Notes under the pieces: model-generated
The model's input: only the letters and a program-made list of their open reading frames with translations
Told to the model about the DNA's origin: nothing
Database searches by the model: none
Program-made: the position numbers and the translations under genes
In this document: positions 22,680 to 33,460 of the stretch, piece by piece
How the letters are laid out: the number at the start of each line of letters is the position of its first letter
Numbering within the stretch: the first letter of the stretch is position 1
Source of the DNA: Armigeres subalbatus
Taxonomy: Eukaryota; Arthropoda; Insecta; Diptera; Culicidae
NCBI RefSeq assembly: GCF_024139115.2
Contig: NC_085141.1
Location: 376,680,995 to 376,744,994 of the forward strand
Length of the DNA stretch: 64,000 nucleotides
Direction of reading: 5' to 3'

Positions 22680-23306
22680 CAGCACATAAGTTCATTGGAA
22701 AGCTATTTGGATACAATTCCATAAATTCCTCAAGATATTCCTCAGAAAATTCGCAAAAGGAATTCTAAGCATTAATTAAGATGTTCCCTAATGAATTCCT
22801 TCAGAACTTCTTCTAAGAATTCCCTTGAAAATTTATTTGGGTATTTCTTCGTAAAATCGTTCCGAAATTTCTTCAAAGGTTCTTTCAGGAATTTCCTTAG
22901 AAATTACTTTAGGGATTGCTTCGGAAATTCCTTTACGGAGTTTTTTGGGAATTTCTTTAGAAATTCATTGGAAAACTTTTTTAGGAGTTTGAAAATTCCT
23001 TTAAGAATTTCCTTAGGAAATTCCCATGGAAAGTCTTTCAGGAACTATACAATACCTACGGACACTGATTTAGGAATACAATCGGAAATCCCTTTTGAAA
23101 AAAAAACCGTTGGAATTAAACTTAGGATTTTTTTCTTAGAAATTCCTGTCAGGAATTTGTTTTTGGAATTTCTAATAAAAATTCTTCCACTTATTCCTCA
23201 AAAATTTTTTTTGGAACTCTAGGAAGATATTTTTAGTATTCTCTCGAAATTTCTCTCTGGAATTTATTTAGAAATTTCTCCAGGATTTTTTTCCAAATTT
23301 CCTTTA
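22680..23306. repeat. AATTCC-type repeat cluster inside the hAT-like element
   Basis: Dense TTCCTTTAGGAATT and GAAATTCCTTT words with 10-16-bp spacing. The 143-codon frame at 22791-23222 is Phe/Asn/Ser-rich repeat text (FRNFLRNYFRDCF-type), not a gene. Confidence 0.85.
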
Positions 23307-23474
23307 GGAATTCTCGCTTAACTTTTCAAAAGGACCTAAGTAACATTTTTTTCATGATTTAATTTGAGTACTGCAATCAAAAGCTTTCATATTGTTCTGT
23401 TGATTGCAATATTCAAATTAAATCATGAAAAAAAAGTTACTTTAGGTCTTTTGAAAAGTTAAGCGAGAATTCCT
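23307..23474. repeat. Near-perfect 168-bp palindrome
   Basis: The left arm (23307-23380) and right arm (23400-23474) are reverse complements over about 74 bp with few differences. Words seen in both arms include GGAATTCTCGCTTAACTTTT, CATGATTTAATTTGA and TGCAATCAA. The loop is about 19 nt (AAGCTTTCATATTGTTCTG). A decayed relative lies at 14484-14640. Such a structure should extrude as a cruciform or long hairpin RNA. Confidence 0.93.
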
Positions 23475-24579
23475 TCGGACATTCCTCCCTGAAATTCCTT
23501 TAGCAACTTTTCCAGAAATTCCTGTAGACCTCCGCAAATTTCTTTCAAAATTCCTCTTAGAACTTTTTCTGGAATATCTTCTGAAATTAGTTTGGAAAAT
23601 CTTCGGTAATTTTGTTTGTAAATGCATTTTTTTAAATATTTGTTTACGTGTTATTTTTTAAATTGACAATAAGTTTAACACTCAAATTCCCTCAGGAGTT
23701 TCTTCGAAAATTCCTTCAATGATTCGTTCCGGAGATATCCTTGCAGGAATTTTCTAAGAACTTCCTGGAGGAAGTTCCAAATGAGTTTCTTAAAAAATAA
23801 ATAAAAGGCCTTTCGGAAGGTTTTTTGTCGGAATCCCTGCATAAATATAAATCCATAAATCCTGAATCCATATAAATTCCTGTGGCTTGTCTAAAGAGAT
23901 TTTCAAATAAATTCCTGGAGGAACTTCCGACTCTATTCTTGAAGGAATAACCAAAAGAGAACCTGAAAAGATGTTCGAACAGATTTTTTAAATGCAGAAA
24001 TTTTCAGTGGATGATAAAAACAAATAGCGATTGAAATTTAAATATTTTCTCTAAGAATTTATTCGAAAATCTGGACAGTAGTGAAACAAACAAACAGTTT
24101 TGACTCTAGAATCAAGACTACATGCCAATAAAAACTCCCAAGATATCGAGATGGCGGATATTCGGATATTCTCAAGAACTTCTTGGGAATTTACTGCAGG
24201 AGTTCCATCGAAAATTTCTACAGATTTTCTCGAAAATACCTTAAATAATTCCCTAGAAAATATATTCAGGAATTATTTCGGTAAGACATCAAAAAACTCA
24301 TTCTAATGTACCTTCAAAAATTCTGTCAGGAATTCCATCGGGAATTTCTTCAGGAATTCCTTCAAAAAACGTCCACAAATGAAACCAGCTTTTTCTTTGA
24401 AATTTCCCTTAGGAATTGCTTCTGAACTTCTTAGGACCTTAGGAAATATCTTAAGAAATTTTTCTTGAAATTCTTATAAAAATTCTTCTAAGATTGATCT
24501 TGACAATTCCATCAGGAATTCCTTCAAAAAATCTGTTTGGAATTGGAAATAAAAATTTCTACCCATGTAGATACATGGT
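23475..24579. repeat. AATTCC-type repeat cluster, second block in the hAT-like element
   Basis: It continues from the palindrome with ATTCCTTCGGACATTCC-type words and ends near 24570. Gaps at about 23630-23700 and 24000-24130 are plain AT-rich DNA. Confidence 0.8.
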
Positions 24580-24718
24580 ACACTCCCCACAGTTGTGAAG
24601 GATTTGACGCGCCATTCCTCAAAGAAGTTACCCCTCGAAAAGCTCAAAAAGGATTGCGAATCTATTTATTAGTTGCGAGGTGAACCGGCCCAGGGCCGAA
24701 AACCTCACTAATAAAGAC
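24580..24718 (+). mobile_element. LINE 3' end, plus orientation
   Basis: GCCCAGGGCCGAAAACCTC followed by ACTAATAAAGACAATAATAATAAT has the look of a mosquito LINE 3' untranslated end, with a polyadenylation-like AATAAA and an (AAT)n tail. Only about 100-140 bp remain. It abuts a second LINE tail in the opposite direction (24719-24944). The family is not identified. Confidence 0.55.
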
Positions 24719-24944
24719 AATAATAATAATAATATTTATTAGTCTGTTGGATTACACTGTTGAAAGGAGATTCCGCGGGCTTCGCGTAAGAGTCTCTGCT
24801 TACGGGTCTGCCGCCTCCGTTTTTTGCTTTCATACAGCAGTGCATTGAAAGCAGAATGGTCTTTAAATTCGACTTTAATATTGGGTGGAGCCGATGCAGA
24901 GCAAGACTCAAGCCAGAATGATGTACAACTGTACACACACACAT
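24719..24944 (-). mobile_element. LINE 3' end with coding sequence running up to the tail (copy 1)
   Basis: On the minus strand the frame ends GISFQQCNPTD followed by a stop that is almost the start of the TAATAAATATTATT tail, so the 3' UTR is nearly absent. A basic stretch KKRRRQTRKQRLLREA precedes it. The same ending recurs at 25345-25440. Only the last 60-70 codons are present. It lies inside the hAT-like element. Confidence 0.65.
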
Positions 24945-25344
24945 ACTTTTGAAAAATTTCTTCGGAAATTATTTTAACAATTCCTCTGAAAATTTTTCAG
25001 GTTTTCCATAAGGCATTCCATTCCCTCGAATTTCCCCGCCATTTCCTTCCAAAATTCTAGGACGAATTTTCAGATATCAGATATAATTTCCAAATGAATT
25101 ACCGGCATTCTTAGATTCCTTCAAGATTTTTTTTTGGAAATTCCTCCAAGAATTCCTTCTGAATTTTCTTCAGGGATTCCTTCAGAAAATCCTCCAAAAA
25201 TTACTACGAAGATGGATCCAGAAATTCCTCAAGACTCAAAGCAATTTCTACATGTTCATTCCTTCAGAGCTTTCTCCAGGACTTCCTTCGGAAAATATTT
25301 CAAGAAATCCCAGAAATTTATTCGGGTGTCAAAATTAAGTATTG
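24945..25344. repeat. AATTCC-type repeat cluster, third block in the hAT-like element
   Basis: TTCCTCCAAGAATTCCTTC-type words up to the second LINE tail at 25345. The 115-codon frame at 25134-25481 is repeat text running into that tail. Confidence 0.8.
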
Positions 25345-25440
25345 CGTATTTATTTATTAGTCTGTTGGATTACAATGTTGAAAGGAGATTCTATCTATCT
25401 TCGCGTAAGTGTCTCTACTCTGCCTCGGATATTAGTCTAG
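25345..25440 (-). mobile_element. LINE 3' end, same family as 24719-24944 (copy 2)
   Basis: About 95 bp. On the minus strand it reads AGAATCTCCTTTCAACATTG, then GTAATCCAACAGACTAATAA and a TAAATAAATA tail, matching copy 1 with scattered differences. Two tails of one family in 700 bp, both in the AATTCC block, suggest either independent insertions or duplication of the block. Confidence 0.65.
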
Positions 25441-26339
25441 TATTTCCTTCAGAATTGTCTCCGCCATTTGCAAATTTCTAGTACGAAATTTCGGATATCT
25501 CCGTACGAATTTCAAGAGAACTCCTAAAGATATTGCCGACATTCTTAAATTTCTTCAAAAATGTTGTTGGACATTCCTCCAAGAATTCCTTCAGAATTTT
25601 CTCCAGACAATCATCCACGGGGATAAATCCAAAAACTCCTCAAAACTCTAAGAACTTTCTTCAATTATTCCTTCAGAACTTCCTCCAGGATGTCTTTTGA
25701 CATTATTTCAGGAAAACCAAGAAATGTCTTTGGGATTTTTTTATAAAAATAAATTTAAACCGGTTTTGTAGAACAATTCTGGCAATTTAAGTACAAGGAG
25801 GAGTGAAGGAAATGTGCAATTTGATGGGTCACGTGTCCCATCGTGCTCCAGCTCCAGAAGCCAAGTTACCATTTTTGAATTCGCATATCACGAAGCTATC
25901 GCAATGATACTCCATGCTCAGGGAAGATTAAAAAAATCCTATCAGACTGGGAATCAACTTTTCAACTTTCAAAAATTCAACTTTCATAGTGTTGATTTGT
26001 AGCCACAAATATAAGCACTAGACCAATTAAGATATATACCATTCAAACCTTTAAAGAGATGATGAATGACCCTGTGACCAGAATGAGGTTATTCCACATG
26101 AAGTTACATATGAGATTAGAAGTCCATCGCTTCGCTCGTGTATTTTTAGGTCTGTAGCCAAGAAGTTCTTGGATTACTTAACATTTAACACGCCAATGCG
26201 GGAAAAAGTGACAGAGATAAAAGCAAACAAATCTGTTAAAGGTATAATAGCTATAATGGCTGATAGGTTGCTTTGGTCTGGTAGACGCAAACGCACTGCA
26301 TACTGTGATTTTTGTGTTGACCAATCATCGGCGTGAAAT
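25441..26339. repeat. AATTCC repeats, then unique AT-rich sequence of the hAT-like element
   Basis: AATTCC-type words continue to about 25745. The rest (25750-26339) is unique AT-rich DNA with no recognised gene. The 71-codon minus frame at 26174-26389 does not resemble a transposase domain I know. Confidence 0.6.
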
Positions 26340-26435
26340 ACGAAATTCGGCGGCGTGGAGCCAATCGGCGCATGGCGCGCCGCCGACACCTTGACCGGCG
26401 TCGGCGTACGTCAATAAGTGTCGGCGGCGGCGGCG
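26340..26435. repeat. Right subterminal GGCGGC block
   Basis: GC-rich sequence with GGCGGCGGCGGCGCAC adjoining the right terminal repeat and GCGCGCCGCCGACACC further in. It pairs with the left block at 22410-22495. Confidence 0.7.
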
Positions 26436-26453
26436 CACAGGTCTACTCTAGAC

Positions 26454-27451
26454 CAGCAGCTTGGGGCTTAGGCACGTCCCCTTCTGGGACGTAGCAGGAC
26501 TCTCGGGGTCAAATATAGTTTCACTCTAATCGAAGCAAGTTATAACATTTTTGCTTATGAAAACTTATGAAAAAATTTACTTTAAAAAAAAATAGACTCT
26601 GAATACTGTATCTTTATGGTCATTAGCGTCTCGTAGTTAAGCATTCATTAAACACTTTTACAGTTAGAAACTTCTGAGCTGATTTCCATATTTCATTTTC
26701 ATTCGCAAATTATTTGGTTAGCCTTATTGCTCTATACCCTGGAAAGTCAAAATTATGTTCTGGACTGGGATTTCAAAAAATTAGGACTGGGATTTCAACC
26801 CTGCTGTTTTGTAACCAAGCATCGTAATTAACTGAATTACGGAAGCGTCGAACCCTTTCCTAACATACTTTTAGCAGAATTTTAGAGTTTTGTGCAAAAA
26901 AATGGAAATAATAATTAACATCCTGACAACACTGCTACAACGTTGGCGCGCAATGTTCACCACGCTTAATCCCAATCCGAATGCCCCGTTTTCGCCGATA
27001 AGGCCGGATGCAACAATGCATTGACCCCGTTTTTTTTTTCGGACAGCATCCCAATCGTCTAAATAAGTCATGCAGGGAGCATTCGATGCGATGTCTACCG
27101 GCCTTATCATTGCCAAAGTCAGCAACCGGATTGGGAGCTCTTCGCTGGAACTGTGCAGTGCAGTGCGCACAAGCGTGAAATCGTTCGCGGCAAGACAAGA
27201 GTTAAAATGCCATTTATGCAAACGCGATTCGGGCTCGGGCGTGCGATAAGCCAGTCCAGAACTCGCAGTTACATGTTTTGCCATAGAATAATTACCCGAG
27301 AACTGCAGTTGCCAAAGGCCTGGCTTCGGTGATAAGCAAAGCTTGTGGCTTGTTTTGGAACACTTCGGAAATCAATAAAAATTAATTGCTCGCGTTTTGA
27401 GCGGTGAACATGAATTTGTGTGAAAAAAGTGTTGCTTGTGCTGAATGGAAT
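26454..27451. other. No gene recognised
   Basis: GC-rich sequence near 26454-26520 seems to continue the block left of the hAT-like element. The rest is unique. A 137-codon minus frame at 26871-27284 overlaps another minus frame and shows no known domain. Confidence 0.45.
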
Positions 27452-28461
27452 CATATTTATTTATTTATTTATTTATTTATTATTAATCCAACGGACATCT
27501 TATGGTCTAATTGAATGAAGTTAATTTAATAAAGCTTTTCACAATAATAATTATAACACGGCCTGCAGTGTAACATTGAACATGAAGTATCATTCAGCAT
27601 ATAACATAACATTTAACATTTTCGAAATGGGATTTAGTAAAAACAGCAATATCACAAAAACATACGAGTTCAAACAGTAAAGCATGTAACCATATAATGT
27701 TTAGTAACATAACTAGCTTAAATCTGGCTTCCATGTACAACATTTTGTCTAAACTCTCGGAATTTAACATTTTTTGGCCATGTAGTTGACTTCATTGCAG
27801 CAGATTTCCATTTTGTGTCCAGAACAATTTTGAACGAAATGTAGTCCAATGTATTACTGTCAACCCATCGCGGAACAAGTTTTCTAACATTCACACATTC
27901 TTTGTGACAGGCGCCCAAACATCGTGAAACCATCTCCTGAATGTCTTTTTCCGAAACACTGCTATCGATGTTGGTCAGTACTAATGCGAAGCTCTCTTCC
28001 ACGCTCGTACAATCAAATGATCGATTCGGAGCATCATGTGGAACGAATGGCTCAATGCGAGAGTTTGGTACATATGGTGAAGTATTAGTACATTTCGGTG
28101 ATGTTCTTGGAGTTGAATGTTGCATAACGATGTTGGCAGAACAGTTCACATTTGAAGCGAGTAGAGACATGATTGTTTCAACTTTCGCCTTCAACTCTTC
28201 GACGTCTTGATGTAGTGCAGATTTCGGCTCCAGTGCTTTTTGAGCGGTTAATTCTTTTTTCACTTTCCTCCACTGCACGAACTCATCCAAACAATTATCA
28301 CACATCCAGCAACTGTTTTTGTTCGGCGGCGATACTGCAGCGAGCTGTTGATCGTTTAGTCCGACACAAGAAGCGTGATACAGCCCGGCACACAACGCAT
28401 TGCAGAATATGAATGGCTGATCTTTTGTTACGGGAAGCAGACACTTTTGCAGTGCATAATG
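27452..28461 (-). mobile_element. CR1/L2-like LINE fragment with ORF1 and (TTTA)n tail
   Basis: Minus-strand element whose 3' edge is a (TTTA)n tract at 27452-27485, a microsatellite tail common in CR1-group LINEs. About 230 bp of untranslated DNA precede an ORF1-like frame (27718-28461). No ORF2 (endonuclease/RT) is present, so the copy is internally deleted or carries ORF1 only. The 5' limit beyond 28461 is not defined. Confidence 0.6.
27718..28461 (-). CDS. LINE ORF1: PHD-like zinc finger protein, partial
   Basis: An open frame of about 247 codons; a methionine is not required because it is probably 5'-incomplete. Near the N-terminus Cys and His residues (FCNALC, YHASC and CWMCDNC) follow a C-x3-C, H-x2-C, C-x2-C pattern like the later part of a PHD finger. 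A charged, helix-prone segment follows (WRKVKKELTAQKALE and VEELKAKVETIMSLL), then a Ser/Pro-rich linker and a C-terminal part with MVSRCLGACHKECVNVRKLV and KNVKFREFRQNV. PHD-type ORF1 proteins are known in CR1/L2-group LINEs and are thought to bind nucleic acid. No host gene of this shape comes to mind. The frame is intact, so the copy may be fairly young. Confidence 0.65.
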   Translation of the reverse strand, partial: HYALQKCLLPVTKDQPFIFCNALCAGLYHASCVGLNDQQLAAVSPPNKNSCWMCDNCLDEFVQWRKVKKELTAQKALEPKSALHQDVEELKAKVETIMSLLASNVNCSANIVMQHSTPRTSPKCTNTSPYVPNSRIEPFVPHDAPNRSFDCTSVEESFALVLTNIDSSVSEKDIQEMVSRCLGACHKECVNVRKLVPRWVDSNTLDYISFKIVLDTKWKSAAMKSTTWPKNVKFREFRQNVVHGSQI

Positions 28462-30760
28462 TTACTTCAAACTAGAATTGGCTAGTAAATAGCTCTATAG
28501 GGACAGGTCAACTTGATCGACTAGTAACTTGATCTCTCTGGTCAACAATAATAGTACTTTAGCAGGTTTTACAACATCAAATACACCGTAAATTTAACAA
28601 ATTAACAGAGCGAAATTTAAACGTATGAACACCGCTTCAATCAACAACAACAACAACAACAATATAAAAAGGGGCACCCTACCGAGCACCGTGGTACCAA
28701 TTATCACCACACTATCAATACGACATTAACGGACAAATTTACTGGTTCTATCCTTTCCCATCACGCTCACGGAATTACTTTCCGATAAATCAATTCGATC
28801 GGTTTTCCGAAACCCACACGAAATCGGTCGCAGTTTGAGTCGCATGCATTGAATTGCAACATTTTTTATGTTTAGTTTTTTTTTTCGTTTCACATACAAT
28901 GAAAAGGGGTTGTACGATGCGCAACCCCATCTATTTTCCGAAAAAAAAAACTCTCGAAATTCGACAGATCCAAGTATAATCCTTCCCAACGATATATATG
29001 TTGAAGAAGGCTTTGTAACAGAATGAGCGAACAGGGAAAAAAATCATCAATTGACAGATCCGAATTGAGAGTGACGCAACAAAATAACACGTCAGTAAAT
29101 AAACCAAAGGGAAACGTGCGTGTGCGCCGGGAAAACATCACAGCCCGCACGAGCCAGACAATAAAAAAAATTGAAAGTGGTTACAGTTTTTTGAAAAATT
29201 AATTCTTTTTTGTAAAAAAGGGGGAAAAGAGTTGTGCATTCCCCCTCAAATTTTTCGTTGGCATTCGATCGCATGGTGATGAAAAAAGACACTATCCGAT
29301 CCCTTTGTCGTTAAAGGGGCAATTTGTTCTAGGCACATGCGCAAATATCATTGTCATCTTCATCATTATTATTTTCTTTTATTTTGGAAAATTTTTGAAC
29401 TAGGGGACAGAATTTGAGAGTAACGGAAGTTTACAATTTCGCATCCAAGCAAGCCGATTATTTCGTTAGGCGTACATTCGGTGCAGTGACGCAACTCGCC
29501 TGCTATGTCACAGCATTCGGCCAGCTATCGGAACGGCCTTTGCATCACTGACCAACATTCTTCTGGCCGACCGGAGGTCTATCGGAAAACAATTATTGAC
29601 CTTTTTATTGATCACTTATTGATGGATGCGGCCCTTCATCCAACAGCGCTCTTCTGTCGACGTCTGTCGTAAAATTATTCAACTGATTGTCGAAAAATTT
29701 GGTCATCCACGGAGGCCTCCATTATCGCCCGGACACTCGAGTTCGACGTAAACATATTTGCACTTTCCATAACCGTGAGGCTATCGCTGAATGTCATTCT
29801 TCCGAATGCATCGACATGACTGCGGACGATGATAATCCCTCTCGGCGAGCAAATAAGTACCCTAGTAAAGGGACTTATCGCCGCTGCAGTAGAAGAGGTC
29901 TTGTGTGGGCACCTTCCATCGTTTTCATCCAAATATAGGCAGGTCGTGCAAAGTTCGTGGCTCAAACCCATCTGCAGCTTGGATGCTGTGATGGTCACTT
30001 ATCTCCTTGCTTCAGAATGCTATTCTCCTGTGTCGGTCCGTGCCAGACCGAATATTTATGGCGCAAGCCAATATGCTGCAACTAAATTTGACGCACGCAG
30101 CCCGCCTGATTCGATAATGCGAACCCGTGAAAGTGCATCGTCCGACCTTTGTGAACCCGTTTAATTCGTAATCAGTTCGCGAAAATCCATCGCATTCGGA
30201 AACCGTGGACGGATTTATGCTCATATGCAGTTATGAAAAAATGATGTTGCCAGTTTGGAGTATAGTCAAGTTAGAACATTGCAACAAAAAAAAAATAAGC
30301 AGAATGTAAAGAAATCAAAATTCACTACAGGAGGCACATAGAAATGGATAATTATCATGATTTAAATACTAGGTGACATATTTTATATATTCATATATAC
30401 GGGAAATTCCTCCAAATTTTGGATTTTTTTTGACATTTATCCCGAAGATACTGGATGTCAAATCAGAAACTGAAATTGAAGACTGTAATATGGAAGATTT
30501 TGAATGCTAATAGTGCCTTTATCTTTCGATGGATTTTAGACGTCTCCAGGGACCGAATCCTAAAGAGAATCACTTATCATCTCTGTGTACATATACGATA
30601 TGTAGCATACCGCGAGAAACTTTTTCACAACCTGTCATGATAGAAAACTGATTCGGGAGGCTATACCCCATGATAAATTTCTTTTAGAAAGCTCCAAATT
30701 CGGGGAGCACTGGCCCTGATGATGCATTTCAACTTGTTCTACACAGCTGTGCAGTAACCA
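28462..30760. other. No gene recognised; CAA microsatellite
   Basis: A (CAA)n tract at 28642-28660 precedes AATATAAAAAGG. GC-richer, apparently unique DNA spans 29430-30230. The minus frame of 107 codons (29675-29998) and the plus frame of 111 codons (29829-30164) overlap one another, and neither has a known domain. Confidence 0.45.
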
Positions 30761-32469
30761 ATCCAGCTTTCCACGCTCACCATAATGGCGGATGCTATAA
30801 AAAGTTTGACATTAACTGCTTCCAAACACTGAACTGAAATTTTCATCAAAGCATGCATTGATGTTATTCATCTCCAACGACAACATCAAATTTGTTATTT
30901 TTCCGTCAACAAGAAAATCTATATAGGAGTATCCAAATTGATTATTTTATATTTCTCTTGATTTGAATACATTTTAACTATTTCAGATACTGTAATGTAA
31001 GGCAATATAATAATTATCCAGGCATACCAATGATACCAAAGAATGAAGAAATTTGCTATGTTCGGGTTCACTACACTATTTCATGAAATGTCTGCAGCAA
31101 AGAGCGGCAACAGCTGGTTGATGGCCCTTGAAATGAAGAACTCCTGCAGATTTTGTTTCTTTGCTGTCCTACGATTAATTGATGGACTGTTTTAATTACC
31201 TTATAGTTATAAGTGATTTTAAATCTGGTATTGAGAGCACATTTTGAATACATTCGATACAACATGATTATGGGTGTTCTGATAGCTTTTACTTAAAACC
31301 AAAACATACTGTTGGCGTCCGAAACATAAAACATACTGTTGGCGTCCGCAATACGAAAAGAAAAGTATTTAAGCTCCGAATGAACAGCCGACGGTATCGG
31401 CAGGATTTGACAAAAAATATATGGGCTAACTGTCAAATCCTATCTTTACTATCGCCGTTCTGTTTCATTGCGTTGAAAACTTTACTGCTATATAGAAACG
31501 ATAGTATCCCACTCGGAACGAAATTTAAAGGAAAAGGGGCATTTAGTAGCAAGTTGTGGAATAAAAACTTAGCCAACAATTGATAAGTCGTTAGTTCTTC
31601 ATTTCTAGAAAAATCTAGCCATTTATCGCCATTTTAATAGAGTTGCGATGAATTTAATCAAGGAGTGCTCCAGGCTTACGCAGATTACGACAAGGAGGTC
31701 GAGTCACAACTGCAGTTATCCACTTCATAAACGTTTAGATAACAACCATTTACCGGAAGGCGAGTGTCTCACGAGCTCTATTTTTTCTATAGTCACTGTT
31801 CGTAGAATCAGAGGAGTATTGTTCGCATCTTGTTCTTCGCATGTACCCAATAAAGGGACCCAAAACCAATCGACCAGAATAGTAAGATTAAACATTACTA
31901 ACCTAATAGCCTATTCAGATAACGAGCTTTATAACGTGACATAACGGAGTAGAAAATTGAAAATTTATGCCAAAGCACACATCAAGTTGTTAAATGGCGT
32001 AATTGGAATGGTCGATGAATTACTAACAAATCACATATTTTAATTTAATGAAATTTCTTCAGAAATATACAACTTTCTTCCAATTTCCATAAAAGCGTAT
32101 GTCCATTAGAATTGAATTTAACTTCCGCTTCGATTTTCAAATGCATGTCACCAAATCCGTTCCAAAAATATAGTAGTAGTTCATAGTACATATAAGGAGA
32201 TGTCTTGTAGACGAAACAATGAGTTGTAATGGTATCCAAATATCTGGAATGAAGTGGGAATTAGTAATACATAAACCAGAATAGTTATCAAAACTTTGGT
32301 ATTCCTGTATGAGTTTTCTTATTGATGGCAAATAAATAAACACATTGAATGTTATTGGTTACAGAAACATTCATGCTTACTGAGATGAAAATTTCAGTTC
32401 AGTGTTTGGAAGCAGTTAACGTCAAACTTTTATGGCATCCGCCATTATGGCGAGCGTGGAAAGCTGGAT
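30761..32469. repeat. 1.7-kb unit bounded by long inverted repeats
   Basis: ATCCAGCTTTCCACGCTCAC at 30761 is mirrored at the other end, and the match continues through ATAATGGCGGATG, AGTTTGAC and AACTGCTTCCAAACACTGAA to ATTTTCATC. The arms are about 87 bp at high identity (30761-30848 and 32384-32469); weaker inverted similarity extends inward about 100 bp more. The interior is AT-rich, with minus frames of 64 and 68 codons at 32045-32343 that I cannot identify. It could be a TIR element or an inverted duplication of a gene edge. Confidence 0.75.
31303..31349 (+). repeat. Short direct duplication
   Basis: ACATACTGTTGGCGTCCG occurs twice, 27 bp apart (about 31305 and 31332). No function is evident. 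Confidence 0.8.
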
Positions 32470-32649
32470 ACGAAATGAGCGAAAACAAAGCGAGAATCAC
32501 CATTTTTCTGTGGGGGCTGCCTATCCGATTCTATTTTTTTTCGCACTTGTATACAAGTTTTGCTATCATGGCTTGTTATGATTCGGAACAGATTTTGCCT
32601 CTCTTTTATCGTTGTTCGTTCTCTATTGAGAGCGATTTCTGCAAACCCT

Positions 32650-32935
32650 GGACATCTCACTATCCCCTTCGTTCTTCTCATTTTTTACAGCAAGAAGTGA
32701 AAAATTAAGAGTGAGAAGTAATAAGTAACAAATGAGAAAGCGCGAAGTGAGTAGTGAGAAGTCTCATTACTCACTTGTCAGTTCTCCTGCTTTACAATGA
32801 GCAGTGAGAAATGAGAAGTGAGTAGTGAGACTTCCCACTTCTCACTCTTCATTTCTCATGTTCGTAATCATCCCTTTCGGTCAAATGGCTTTCAGCCGAA
32901 TGGTATTCGGTCAAACGGCCCTTCCCCGCAAAGAA
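32650..32935. repeat. Composite repeat, second copy: GAGAAGTGA words next to TTCGGTC words
   Basis: 32670-32855 has TCTCACT words, then GAGAAGTGAGAA words, in alternating orientation that can fold back. 32870-32930 has CCTTTCGGTCAAATGG-type units. This is the same pairing and order as at 16376-16620. Confidence 0.8.
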
Positions 32936-33460
32936 GTGAGTGCTATGTTCCCGGTAGTGGGCCACTTATTTTTTGTGTTTAAAGTGTGTGTGTTCACGCG
33001 CGAGATATTCGATTGGACACTTTCTCTTCGATTTAAAAGTTTAGAGGATCAATTGCATTTCGCGCGAACATAAAAACCGTTTATTGCAACTGATAGACTA
33101 ATGTCTGCTATCGATTACCTTTTATTGCCTCTAACTTTTTCTGACTGACTAATCCTATCTTACTGCTAAGAATCTAGACCTATGTACATAAAGTGCTTAT
33201 CGCAGCTGATCGACGTACGACAGAAAATCAACACAAAATACCCACACTGCTAAACCATCGCACTATTAGAGTGCGACGGTGACGAATGGACGGAAAGAGA
33301 CGAATGATCTTTCAGTGTGGATTGGATTGAGGTACTAGATTACCTGTTTTTGTTTTCTCGCTCGACCAGTGTGTTTGAGTATAAAATGTTCAAATTCAAA
33401 GTTGATTGCCTATATGCCGGGTATTAAGCTACTCGGAGTGGAAATTCATTATGTTTGAAA
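32936..33460. other. No gene recognised
   Basis: Unique sequence with only short frames (82 codons at 32825-33073, starting in the repeat). Confidence 0.5.

Larger units (their letters stand above)
22381..26445. mobile_element. 4,065-bp hAT-like non-autonomous element loaded with repeats
   Basis: Both ends are the perfect 15-bp inverted repeat TAGACCTGTGCGCCG (22381-22395 and the complement at 26431-26445). Directly outside is the perfect 8-bp direct repeat CTCTAGAC (22373-22380 and 26446-26453). Eight-base target duplications and TAG-type ends fit the hAT superfamily. Just inside both ends are GGCGGC-rich subterminal blocks (22410-22495 and 26340-26435). No transposase frame is visible; the interior is AATTCC repeats, a 168-bp palindrome and two or three LINE 3' ends. 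It is therefore probably mobilised in trans. The flanks on both sides look like one GC-rich sequence split by the insertion. Confidence 0.85.

Noticed and set aside
26871..27284. 137-codon minus frame
   Set aside because: Overlapped by another minus frame, no domain, no start context or repeat explanation; not enough to call a gene.
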